Part shown: in pieces, positions 1-7,353 of the stretch
Numbering within the stretch: the first letter of the stretch is position 1
Layout: each line of letters opens with the position of its first letter
NCBI GenBank assembly: GCA_052389755.1
Contig: JBQTHP010000088.1
Location: 1-11,000, forward strand
Reading direction: 5' to 3'
DNA from: JBQTHP01 sp052389755
Lineage (GTDB): Bacteria > Pseudomonadota > Gammaproteobacteria > Steroidobacterales > Steroidobacteraceae
DNA length: 11,000 nucleotides
Notes under the pieces: model-generated
Seen by the model: the letters and a program-made list of their open reading frames with translations, nothing else
What the model was told of the DNA's origin: nothing
The model's database searches: none
Made by a program: the position numbers and the translations under genes

Positions 1-1269
1 GATGTGCCCGTGCCCGACGATCAGCTGCCGGTCGTGCTGCCCGAGAATCTGGTTCCCGACGGCAGCGGCAACCCGCTCGCGAAGATGCCGTCGTTCGTCG
101 AATGCGCATGCCCCAAGTGCGGGCGCCCGGCCCGTCGCGAGACGGACACCATGGATACGTTCGTCGATTCATCGTGGTACTTCCTGCGCTTTGCGTGCGC
201 GGATCAGAAGCGTGCGATGGTCGACGAGCGCGTGGACTACTGGCTGCCCGTGGACCAGTACATCGGCGGCATCGAGCACGCGATCCTGCATCTGCTCTAC
301 GCGCGCTTCTGGACCAGGGTCATGCGCGATCTCGGGTTGGTGCGGATCGATGAGCCGTTCCGGAACCTGCTGACGCAAGGCATGGTGCTCAACCACATCT
401 ATTACCGGCAGGCGGCGGACGGCCGTCGGGAATACTTCAGTCCGGCGGACGTCGAGGCGCGTCAACGCCCCGATGGCAGCACGTACTACGAGGCACACGT
501 CGACGGACAGACCTTCGAGGTGCAGTACGACGGGCTCGGCACGATGTCGAAGTCGCTGAACAACGGCGTTGATCCACAGGGGCTCGTCGAGCGCTTCGGC
601 GCCGACACTGTGCGGCTGTTCGCGATGTTCACCGCGCCGCCGGAACAGACGCTCGAGTGGTCCGACGAAGGCGTGCAGGGCGCGTTCCGCTTCATTCGCC
701 GCCTGTGGCACGCCGTGTACGAGCACGTCGCTCGCGGCAAACCGCTCGCGCTGGACGTTGCGGCCCTGTCGTCCGAGCAGCGCGAGCTGCGGCGGCTCGC
801 GCATCACATGCTTGCGAAGGTGACGGACGACATCGGGCGGCGCCGCACGTTCAACACGGCGATCGCTGCGGTCATGGAGCTCCTGAATGCGATCGGCCGA
901 TTCGCCGATGACTCCCCTCAGGGACGCGCGGTGCGGCACGAGGCGCTCGAGCTCATCACCATCGCGCTGTCGCCGATCGTGCCGCACGTCACCCATGTGT
1001 TGTGGCGTGCGCTAGGCCACGAAGGTGCGCTAATCGACGAGCGCTGGCCGGAGCCCGACGCCGCGGCGCTCACCCAGGATGCGGTCGAGATCGTCGTGCA
1101 GGTGAACGGCAAGCTGCGTGGACACGTGAGCATTCCGGTGAATGCGGACGAGCAGCTCGCGACCGAGATCGCGCTCGCCGACGAGAACGTGAAGAGGTTC
1201 GTGGCCGGCAAGCCACTGCGCAAAGTGATCTACCGGCCGGCCAGCAGGCTCGTGAATCTCGTCGTGTGA
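1..1269 (+). CDS. leuS: Leucyl-tRNA synthetase, C-terminal half (5' truncated)
   Basis: This class Ia aminoacyl-tRNA synthetase charges tRNA-Leu with leucine in the cytoplasm. The reading frame is open from base 1 and ends with TGA at 1267-1269, giving 422 residues of a protein that is usually about 860, so roughly the first half lies outside the window. Visible family landmarks are the DTMDTFVDSSWYF segment, the IGGIEHAILHLLYARF segment of the catalytic core, the KMSKS-type loop at 541-555, the anticodon-binding helical domain, and the C-terminal VNGKLRG...RKVIYRP...LVNLVV domain that contacts tRNA. The KMSKS loop reads TMSKS, with the first Lys replaced by Thr and the second Lys kept. A CPKC cysteine pair (codons near 109-120) lies just before DTMDTF. 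The stop overlaps the lptE start. The identification is secure. Confidence 0.97.
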   Translation, partial: DVPVPDDQLPVVLPENLVPDGSGNPLAKMPSFVECACPKCGRPARRETDTMDTFVDSSWYFLRFACADQKRAMVDERVDYWLPVDQYIGGIEHAILHLLYARFWTRVMRDLGLVRIDEPFRNLLTQGMVLNHIYYRQAADGRREYFSPADVEARQRPDGSTYYEAHVDGQTFEVQYDGLGTMSKSLNNGVDPQGLVERFGADTVRLFAMFTAPPEQTLEWSDEGVQGAFRFIRRLWHAVYEHVARGKPLALDVAALSSEQRELRRLAHHMLAKVTDDIGRRRTFNTAIAAVMELLNAIGRFADDSPQGRAVRHEALELITIALSPIVPHVTHVLWRALGHEGALIDERWPEPDAAALTQDAVEIVVQVNGKLRGHVSIPVNADEQLATEIALADENVKRFVAGKPLRKVIYRPASRLVNLVV

Positions 1270-1766
1270 GCTCGCGCGAGCGTCAGGTTCGGCTCGTGCT
1301 TCTCGGCCTTGCGCTCGCCGCGGCAGCGACCGCGTGCGGTTTTCGTCTGCAGGGCCGCATGCCGCTGCCCGACGTGCTCGCGACGGTGTACGTGCAGACC
1401 GAGGATTCGCAGACCGACTTCGTGCAGAGCCTGCGCAAGTCCCTGATCGCATCGGGCGCGCGCGTCGTGCCGGATCCGCTCGAGGCAGCCACCGTCGTGC
1501 GCATTCTCGAGGACGAAGCCACGCGGCGGGTGCTCTCGCTCTCGGCGAGTAACGTGCCGCGCGAATACGAGATCACATACTCGGTACGCTACGCCGTGAG
1601 CGCGGGCGAACGCGAGGTGCTGCCGGCGCAGGAGGTCGCGGCGAGCCGCGCGTTCACCTTCGACGAGCGCATCCTGCTCGCGAAGGAGCACGAAGAGGAC
1701 ATCCTGCGCGAAGCGCTCGCGAGCGATCTCGCGAGCGTCGTCATGCGCCGCCTCTCGGCGTTGTAG
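1266..1766 (+). CDS. lptE: LPS-assembly lipoprotein LptE
   Basis: LptE is the outer-membrane lipoprotein that plugs the LptD barrel and helps place lipopolysaccharide on the cell surface. I chose the GTG at 1266, which overlaps the leuS stop as GTGA and gives 166 residues. This start yields a short basic n-region, a hydrophobic stretch (LVLLGLALAAAA) and a lipobox-like ATAC with Cys24 as the expected lipidation site. The mature protein opens with CGFRLQG, typical of LptE, and continues with the family's EDEATRRVLS...REYEITYSVRY pattern and the late AFTFDER...KEHEEDILREAL segment. Position directly after leuS is conserved in many proteobacteria and supports the call. The 4-base overlap suggests translational coupling. 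The usual next gene, holA, is not present here. Confidence 0.93.
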   Translation: MSSRERQVRLVLLGLALAAAATACGFRLQGRMPLPDVLATVYVQTEDSQTDFVQSLRKSLIASGARVVPDPLEAATVVRILEDEATRRVLSLSASNVPREYEITYSVRYAVSAGEREVLPAQEVAASRAFTFDERILLAKEHEEDILREALASDLASVVMRRLSAL

Positions 1767-1770
1767 CGAA

Positions 1771-2253
1771 GTGCTGCGCCTCGCCGCGATCGATCGGCTG
1801 GCACTCGGTCTGCTCCTGGGAAAGTATGGGCTCGAGCTCGTGCTCGTTGCGCCCGAGGAGCGCATTCCGGCGTCGTACTGGGGACAGAGCGAAGCGGGGC
1901 TCAAGGAGCATCGCCTGTACGCGCGCCTGGACACGCCGCTGCATTCGGTGCTGCACGAGGCGAGCCACTATGTGTGCATGAGCGCCGAGCGGCGCACGGG
2001 CCTCGATCGCGACGCGGGCGGAGATGATCTCGAGGAGTCGGCCGTCTGCTATCTGCAGATCCTGCTCGCGGACGCGCTGCACGGTGTCGGTCGGGAACCT
2101 CTGTGCGCTGACATGGACGAGTGGGGCTACAGCTTCCGGCTCGGCGGCGCGCGCCAATGGTTCGAGCACGATGCGCACGATGCGCGCGCCTGGCTGCTCA
2201 CACAGGGCGTTATCGACAGCAGCAATCGCCCGACGTGGCGGCTGCGAGTCTGA
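1771..2253 (+). CDS. Small conserved HExxH putative metalloprotein
   Basis: This is a 160-residue protein with a GTG start only 4 bases after the lptE stop, so it is probably translated by coupling; no clear Shine-Dalgarno precedes it. No signal peptide is evident, although residues 9-26 are fairly hydrophobic. Residues 62-66 are HEASH, a match to the HExxH zinc-binding motif, followed 22 residues later by an acidic helix start (DDLEESAVCYLQ, Glu88/Glu89) that could supply a third metal ligand. The layout of HExxH followed by a downstream Glu-rich helix recalls the EF-P hydroxylase EpmC/YfcM family, but I see no convincing alignment beyond these points, so that link is speculative. The C-terminal half has DMDEWGYSFRLG and a tandem HDAHDA. 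It could be a metallopeptidase or a metal-dependent hydroxylase. I do not recognise a named family. Confidence 0.8.
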   Translation: MLRLAAIDRLALGLLLGKYGLELVLVAPEERIPASYWGQSEAGLKEHRLYARLDTPLHSVLHEASHYVCMSAERRTGLDRDAGGDDLEESAVCYLQILLADALHGVGREPLCADMDEWGYSFRLGGARQWFEHDAHDARAWLLTQGVIDSSNRPTWRLRV

Positions 2254-2259
2254 TGCTCG

Positions 2260-5136
2260 TCACTTCGTCGATGCTGCGAGCATCGGCAGCGTCCGCAGCG
2301 CGCGCGGCGCCACCAGCTGCGGCGTCTGCGATCCGATCCGCCTGTCCCGTAAACGATCCACGACCCCGGCGGCGAACGCGAACCACTCCTCGAGCCGCGT
2401 GAATCCGTCGCGGTCGGCGTCGGCGCTGCCTTTAAGGCCTTCGAGGAGAGCGAATGTAAACAGGCCGTGACGCGCAGCGGCGTATTCCTGCGATTCTTCG
2501 TCGCCCGCGGAAGCGAGCACGAAAGCGATGCGAGAGGAGGCGGAGCGCTTCACGAGGGTGTGTTCGAGCATCCGGCCCGTGACGTTGCGGGCGTGACATG
2601 TATCCACTATGAGGATGCGCCGCCCCGCGACCTTTCGCAGCGCCTCGAAAAGCGGCTGCCAACCGATGAGCGAAGAATCAGGAGGCACGGGTTTGCCGTC
2701 GAGAAGGAGATCGAGGTCACGACGACGAACGTCACGGGGCACGAAGAAGTAGTTGCCTGCCGGATCGCTCACGCCGTGAGAGGCCAGAAAGAGCACGACC
2801 GTATCGGCTCCCGTCGCGTTCGAGAGCGTTTGCAGCGAGTCGAGCACCGCGGCGCGAGTCGGCAGCGGACCATCGTCGCTCAGCGTGCGCGCATAGGTAC
2901 GGCGGAAGTCACGCGCGCCGATCTGCCGCATGGCACGTGCGAACTCCTGCGCATCGCGCGCGGCGTACGAGAGATGCAGCTGCGGGCTGAGATCGGGAAA
3001 GCGGTTCGCTCCGACCGTGAGCAAATACAGATCGCCGCGCGCTCTCGGGCCGGCGGCCGGCGAAGCACCTGCAAGGTACCGCTCGGCCACGCCGAGCGAG
3101 CGGCCGTTGTGGATCTCGATCCGCACGTCGTTGTCCTTGTCGGCGAGCGGTACGTCGATGTCGCGTACGAAACGCGTCGACTCGGCGGGGAGCAGGACGC
3201 GATCGCGAGACGCCGTCAACGGAATGTCGTTGACGTACATTGCGAAATCGCTCATCGGCAGGCCGAGACTCTCGGCGGTCACGCGCACGCGGCGTGTGCG
3301 CTCGGGCAGAGCGACGCCGCCCTGGATCTCGGTGAGCGTGACTCGTGGCGGCAGGATCTGCAGCAGGCGGGCGCCCGCGGCCCCTGCTCGTGCATCGTCT
3401 TCGAATGCGCGCGGCGACTGAAGGCGGGCAGCGAGCACATCGGGTCTGTAGAGCTCGCGCTCGAACTGAACGGCCCGAAAGAAGTCCGGGGAGCGTTCCG
3501 CTCCACGATTGACGTGCCAGCCGACGAAGGTGTCGCCGTAAGGTGATGACGAGTACTCGCCGCTTCTCGTCCATGCCACCCAGCTTTCACCGTCGGCGTG
3601 CAGAAAGAGCGACAGAACGGGTTCGCCGCGGGTGAGCGAGTACCAATGGATCGTGCCGTCAACCAGAGCTGCCGTGACGAACCGTCCGTCCGGCGAGACG
3701 TTCAAGGTGCGCACGGCTGTTTGCGCACGAACCGACCATCGTTGTGCTCCGGACGGGTCGAAGGCGCGCACGGCCCATTCGGTCCCGATCACGAGCAGAG
3801 TGGCATCCGGCGCGAAGGCATACACATGTGCCCGTTCGTATTGCTCGAGCGCTACTCGGCGACCATTCACGAGCGGCCCGGCGTCGTGTCCCCAGCGCGA
3901 AATCTTCCAGCCGGGCGCAGTGGCGAGCGGCGCGGAGACCGCCTCGTTGGGGAACGGGGAGCGCTCGAGTTGCTGGCGCTTGACCGAAAAGCGACGCAGG
4001 GACGCTGGCGCGCCGAGGCCAATTTCCACCACCGATCCGTCGGATGAAACGCGCAAGCCGCCGCTCTTGCCGAGAGGCGGGATGCCGGAGCCGAGCAGGT
4101 AGCGCGGCTTGCCCGCGGCGTCGATTGCGCCGAGAGTCGGATCCTCCGAGGCGAACAGCACGAGCCGATCGCGCGTGATCGCGATGTCGCCGATCCGGCC
4201 GCGAGCGACGCGGATGGATTGGGCGTGCGCCGCATTCGCGAGCCGCCAGCGAAACACCGCCGCGGACTCCGAACCCGCTGGCTCGCCGGCGCCGTAGATT
4301 GCCGAGCCGTCGGGAGACCAGGCGACGCGAGTGATGTTACGAGGACCGGCTCGCACATCGAGTGCGAGCGTCCTCTCGACCGAGAGGTCCGATGCCTTCA
4401 GCACGCTAACACGCGCGACGTCGTTGAACCCCAGCGCAATGCGCGCGCCATCGGGCGAATACCGGATGCCGAACGGCTGTCGGCCGGCGAATGCCGCGTT
4501 TACTCTGCCCAGCAACCTGAAGCGCTCGTCGTAGAGGCGCGCGAAGCCATCGAGGCTGCTCGTGACGAGCCGCCCGCCGGGGCTGAAGTCGAGCTCGAGC
4601 AACTTGTCCCGGTAATCCGTGTCCTCGGCGACGGCCGTGCGGTCCGCAATCCGATACACCGTGAGGCCGCGCTTACCCATGAGGCCGACCGCGAGATGCG
4701 TGCCGTCCGGCGAGAACCGCAACGCCGCGATGACCTCGGGCAGCCCCGCGATACGCCCGCGCATTGCGCCGGTCGCCGCATCGAGCAGGTATACGCAGCC
4801 TCGACCTTCCGTGTCCCAGCATGTCCAGCCGGCCGCGGCGAGCACCGCACCATCCGGCGAAAGTGCGAGCGCATACAGTTGCCCCTCCGCGCGATGCCCG
4901 ATGGGCACCCGAAACGTGTCGAGGTGTCGGCCATCCGCGATGCGCCATACGCGGACGGTCTTATCCTCCGATGCCGAATACGCTCGGCCGGCTACCTCAT
5001 CGAGCGCAAGCGCGTGAACGAAGGCCGAATGACGCCCTGTATCGATGCGCAGAATCGGCTCGTCGGGTAACGGTTCCTGGCCGGCGCTCACCTCACAGGC
5101 AGTTGCAAACAGAAGTGCGACGCACAGCCGCTTCAC
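2260..5136 (-). CDS. Exported WD40-repeat caspase-like protein (peptidase C14 fold)
   Basis: This 958-residue protein has a GTG start overlapping the upstream tpsB stop (GTGA), with no Shine-Dalgarno, so translation probably depends on coupling. Residues 1-18 form an export signal: either signal peptidase I cleavage after VSA18 or lipidation at Cys14 (ATAC). Residues about 35-510 hold degenerate WD40 blades, seen as recurring SPDG turns and the clear DKTVRVW blade. A conserved linker with FVGWHVNRG and LYRPDV (about 540-570) and an Ig-like region (about 590-690) follow. The caspase fold (about 700-940) begins with LYLLTVGANRF. His787 (ASHGV) and Cys847 (DTCHA) form the expected dyad after hydrophobic strands. 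Residues 906-917 (DADRDGFTRLEE) match an EF-hand loop at positions 1, 3, 5, 6 and 12. The protein is probably periplasmic or outer-membrane attached, with a possibly calcium-dependent protease; its substrate is unknown. Confidence 0.9.
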   Translation of the reverse strand: MKRLCVALLFATACEVSAGQEPLPDEPILRIDTGRHSAFVHALALDEVAGRAYSASEDKTVRVWRIADGRHLDTFRVPIGHRAEGQLYALALSPDGAVLAAAGWTCWDTEGRGCVYLLDAATGAMRGRIAGLPEVIAALRFSPDGTHLAVGLMGKRGLTVYRIADRTAVAEDTDYRDKLLELDFSPGGRLVTSSLDGFARLYDERFRLLGRVNAAFAGRQPFGIRYSPDGARIALGFNDVARVSVLKASDLSVERTLALDVRAGPRNITRVAWSPDGSAIYGAGEPAGSESAAVFRWRLANAAHAQSIRVARGRIGDIAITRDRLVLFASEDPTLGAIDAAGKPRYLLGSGIPPLGKSGGLRVSSDGSVVEIGLGAPASLRRFSVKRQQLERSPFPNEAVSAPLATAPGWKISRWGHDAGPLVNGRRVALEQYERAHVYAFAPDATLLVIGTEWAVRAFDPSGAQRWSVRAQTAVRTLNVSPDGRFVTAALVDGTIHWYSLTRGEPVLSLFLHADGESWVAWTRSGEYSSSPYGDTFVGWHVNRGAERSPDFFRAVQFERELYRPDVLAARLQSPRAFEDDARAGAAGARLLQILPPRVTLTEIQGGVALPERTRRVRVTAESLGLPMSDFAMYVNDIPLTASRDRVLLPAESTRFVRDIDVPLADKDNDVRIEIHNGRSLGVAERYLAGASPAAGPRARGDLYLLTVGANRFPDLSPQLHLSYAARDAQEFARAMRQIGARDFRRTYARTLSDDGPLPTRAAVLDSLQTLSNATGADTVVLFLASHGVSDPAGNYFFVPRDVRRRDLDLLLDGKPVPPDSSLIGWQPLFEALRKVAGRRILIVDTCHARNVTGRMLEHTLVKRSASSRIAFVLASAGDEESQEYAAARHGLFTFALLEGLKGSADADRDGFTRLEEWFAFAAGVVDRLRDRRIGSQTPQLVAPRALRTLPMLAASTK

Positions 5137-6815
5137 AGGTTCAACTGAAATCCGGCGAAGACCCGGACGTCGCGGTTGCCTTCAGCCGCGACGTCCCGGT
5201 CGAGTGGATTCGCCAGCTCGGCGAACGCCTGCCAGCGCCCGCGCGACCCGGTGAGCCGTATCCCGAAGCCGGCCGCCGACGCATCCTCGCGCTCGGGCTC
5301 GTTCACCGCATCGCGCCGTCGCACGCGGCCCCAGTCGTAGAACCCGTACAACGAATACGTGCCGACGCCCAGCTGGGGCATCGCGCCCGCGTAGCGCAGC
5401 TCGACCTTCGCGGCTTCACCGCTGTCGCCGACGAGCTCCGCGGCATCGTATCCGCGGCCGAAAGGCTCGCCGCCGAAGGCGAACAGCTCCGGTGCCAGCA
5501 GCGTATCGAACGCTTCCTGCGAGGAGATCGCGAGCAGGCCGGACCAGGCGCCACCCAGCGATTGCAGGCGAGCCGCATAGAGCGATGCCTTGGAGAAATC
5601 CGCCCGGCCGTTGGCGCGCGACAGCGGCGCATCTGCGGTACCGGCAATGCGCGCGCCGAGAGCATCCAACCCTTTGGAGTACTCGACGTCGAGGAGATTG
5701 ATCCCTCGCCAGCGATCGGCGTAGTCGAACGCGAACCCGAGCCGCGCGACCCGGAGGCGGTCTTCCGAAAGCGGCACGCGCGAGAACTCGCTCTGGCCAT
5801 CGAAGCTCGTGAGCGAGAGGCGGCTGTAGAGGTTGCGCGTGCGGCTGCGTACGAGCGCACCGCTCAGTTCCAGAATTCCAGCGATCGACTCCGTTTCCAA
5901 AGCCGCGCCGACCAGATTCGCGGCGGGCCCGGGCTTTGACTGCACGCCGGTCGCACCGAGGTTCCAGCGCACGCCGCGTTTGCCGAGCGGCGCGCCATAA
6001 GCGATACCCGCGTGTCGCAGCTCGTCGTCGGTCGTCGAGCCGGCCGTCAGACTCACCGCGTCCCAGGCGGCGAGGGCGCCGATGCCACCGAGCTCCAGAT
6101 TGATTCGCGCCGGGCCGAGGGAGCGGCTGCCGCGCGTGTGCGTCGCAAGCGACAGATGTGTCCGATCGCGGACGAAATCCACGATCAGATCCGCCGCGCC
6201 TTGCGCGCGCACGGAAGGCACCAGGGTGCCGCGGGCGCTCGTCTGCCCGAGATCGTTCATGAGCAGCAGATAGCGCTCGAGTACCGCGGCGGTCAGCGGC
6301 TTCGCGCGTTTGATGTGGGCTGCATAGGCTGCGAGCAGCCGATTGTTCGCGGGCACATCGCCCCGGAACTGCACGTCGTCGATGTAGCCTTCCACGGCGA
6401 TCAATTGGACGTTTCCGTCCACGATGTTCTGCGCCGGTACGAGGACCTGCGAAAGAAGGTAGCCGTCGCGCCGGTAGCGGGCGGTCTGCTCGTTCGCGAG
6501 GCGAAAGACCTGTGCGACGCTGACGGTCTGCCCGAGCAATGGCTCGAATGCTTTCGCCAATTTCGCGGCGGAATACACGGACGCGCCTTCGATATCGACG
6601 TTGCGCAGCACGAAGGTCAGCTCGCTCGCCTGCGCGGGGGCGAGCTGCTCCGGCGCCGGCGGGAGCACTTGATCGGGAACCGCACGGGGTACGCGCAACT
6701 GTCGTAACTCGCGCTGGATCTGCCCAGGCTCGAGACCAGGCGGGATGATGATCTGACCCCAGGCTGCGGGTGCGCAGAGCGCGCTGGCCAGACAAGCGAG
6801 GTATCGAAGTCGCAT
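5133..6815 (-). CDS. Two-partner secretion outer-membrane transporter (TpsB, FhaC/ShlB family)
   Basis: TpsB proteins are outer-membrane beta-barrels that recognise the TPS domain of their TpsA partner in the periplasm and export it. This one is 560 residues, the usual family length. Residues 1-20 are a signal peptide ending AAWG or AWGQ. A proline-rich stretch leads to a POTRA domain (about 67-142, with FVLRNVDIEG and GYLLSQVLVPAQ), then a second POTRA (about 145-215), then the barrel. The conserved L6-loop motif is present as FGRGYDAA with Arg454. The last residues are FAGFQLNL, so the terminal aromatic residue common in outer-membrane barrels is replaced by Leu. The ATG at 6815 has a strong GGAGGT six bases upstream and lies 3 bases after the ompA-like stop. 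The partner is almost certainly the TpsA encoded two genes upstream. Confidence 0.95.
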   Translation of the reverse strand: MRLRYLACLASALCAPAAWGQIIIPPGLEPGQIQRELRQLRVPRAVPDQVLPPAPEQLAPAQASELTFVLRNVDIEGASVYSAAKLAKAFEPLLGQTVSVAQVFRLANEQTARYRRDGYLLSQVLVPAQNIVDGNVQLIAVEGYIDDVQFRGDVPANNRLLAAYAAHIKRAKPLTAAVLERYLLLMNDLGQTSARGTLVPSVRAQGAADLIVDFVRDRTHLSLATHTRGSRSLGPARINLELGGIGALAAWDAVSLTAGSTTDDELRHAGIAYGAPLGKRGVRWNLGATGVQSKPGPAANLVGAALETESIAGILELSGALVRSRTRNLYSRLSLTSFDGQSEFSRVPLSEDRLRVARLGFAFDYADRWRGINLLDVEYSKGLDALGARIAGTADAPLSRANGRADFSKASLYAARLQSLGGAWSGLLAISSQEAFDTLLAPELFAFGGEPFGRGYDAAELVGDSGEAAKVELRYAGAMPQLGVGTYSLYGFYDWGRVRRRDAVNEPEREDASAAGFGIRLTGSRGRWQAFAELANPLDRDVAAEGNRDVRVFAGFQLNL

Positions 6816-6818
6816 GAG

Positions 6819-7349
6819 TCAACCTCCGTCCGCGCGGCGGAACTGGACTCGCCGGTTCCTGGCATCGGTGGGATTCTCGAGCACGAGCGGCTGTTGCTCG
6901 CCTGCACCCTGCGCTTCCAGCCGCGCTGCGGGGATTCCGCGCGCGAGCAGATAGTCGCGCACCGCTTCTGCGCGCCGGCGCGAGAGGACGGCGTTGTATG
7001 CGGCCGGCCCCACGGCATCGGTGTGTCCTACGATGACGATCACCGGCTCACCGGCGAGCTGCTGCACGGCGCTCGCGATCGCATCGAGCTGCCGGATGGC
7101 AGGCTCCGGAATCGCCGCGGAGTCGAACGCGAACTCGATCCGCAAGGCGAACTCGTCTGCATCGCCGTCTGCCTTTCGGATGGAGCGCGTTCGTGTAGCG
7201 CTTGTCTCGACAGGCCGGGCGCTCAGGATCTGCGCCAGCTCCGCGGGATCGATCGTTTCACCGCTCTCGATGACTCGTGGCTCGGTTGCGCCCGCCGCGA
7301 GCGCGATGACGCTACCCGCCAGCAGGCTTGCACGCGCCCTCGATCCCAC
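6819..7349 (-). CDS. OmpA-like peptidoglycan-binding protein
   Basis: This is a 176-residue periplasmic protein. I chose the GTG at 7349, 4 bases after the tpsA stop, because a GGAG lies 7 bases upstream and the resulting N-terminus is a compact signal peptide (about residues 1-21). An in-frame ATG at 7370 would overlap tpsA by 17 bases and has no visible Shine-Dalgarno. Residues 70-172 form an OmpA C-terminal domain: RIEFAFDSA, GHTDAVGPAAYN, LSRRRAEAV, GAGEQQP and NRRVQF. Asp111 and Arg126, 15 residues apart, match the pair that holds diaminopimelate of peptidoglycan in characterised OmpA proteins. There is no beta-barrel and no lipobox. Its place between TpsA and TpsB suggests it fixes the secretion assembly or its products to the cell wall; that role is inferred. 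Confidence 0.93.
   Translation of the reverse strand: MGSRARASLLAGSVIALAAGATEPRVIESGETIDPAELAQILSARPVETSATRTRSIRKADGDADEFALRIEFAFDSAAIPEPAIRQLDAIASAVQQLAGEPVIVIVGHTDAVGPAAYNAVLSRRRAEAVRDYLLARGIPAARLEAQGAGEQQPLVLENPTDARNRRVQFRRADGG
6822..6827 (-). promoter_or_regulatory. Strong ribosome binding site of tpsB
   Basis: GGAGGT lies six bases before ATG 6815 and is embedded in the last codons of the ompA-like gene. It is the best Shine-Dalgarno in the cluster, consistent with efficient transporter synthesis. Confidence 0.8.
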
Positions 7350-7353
7350 GAAT

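Noticed and set aside
169..996. Open frame of 275 codons on the - strand
   Set aside because: Antisense to leuS, which is unambiguous; a coding shadow.
2428..2438. GCCTTTAAGGC palindrome as a terminator
   Set aside because: It lies inside the caspase coding sequence, has no loop room and no following T-run.
2260..5136. Caspase gene as part of a phage-defence or gasdermin cell-death module
   Set aside because: No gasdermin-like, nucleotidyltransferase or NTPase gene is adjacent, and the protein carries an export signal in a secretion cluster.
2467..5939. Long open frames on the + strand (2467-3546, 4219-5070, 4764-5939)
   Set aside because: They lie antisense to the WD40-caspase and tpsB genes, have Arg/Ala-rich low-complexity translations and no domains; such frames are expected in GC-rich DNA.
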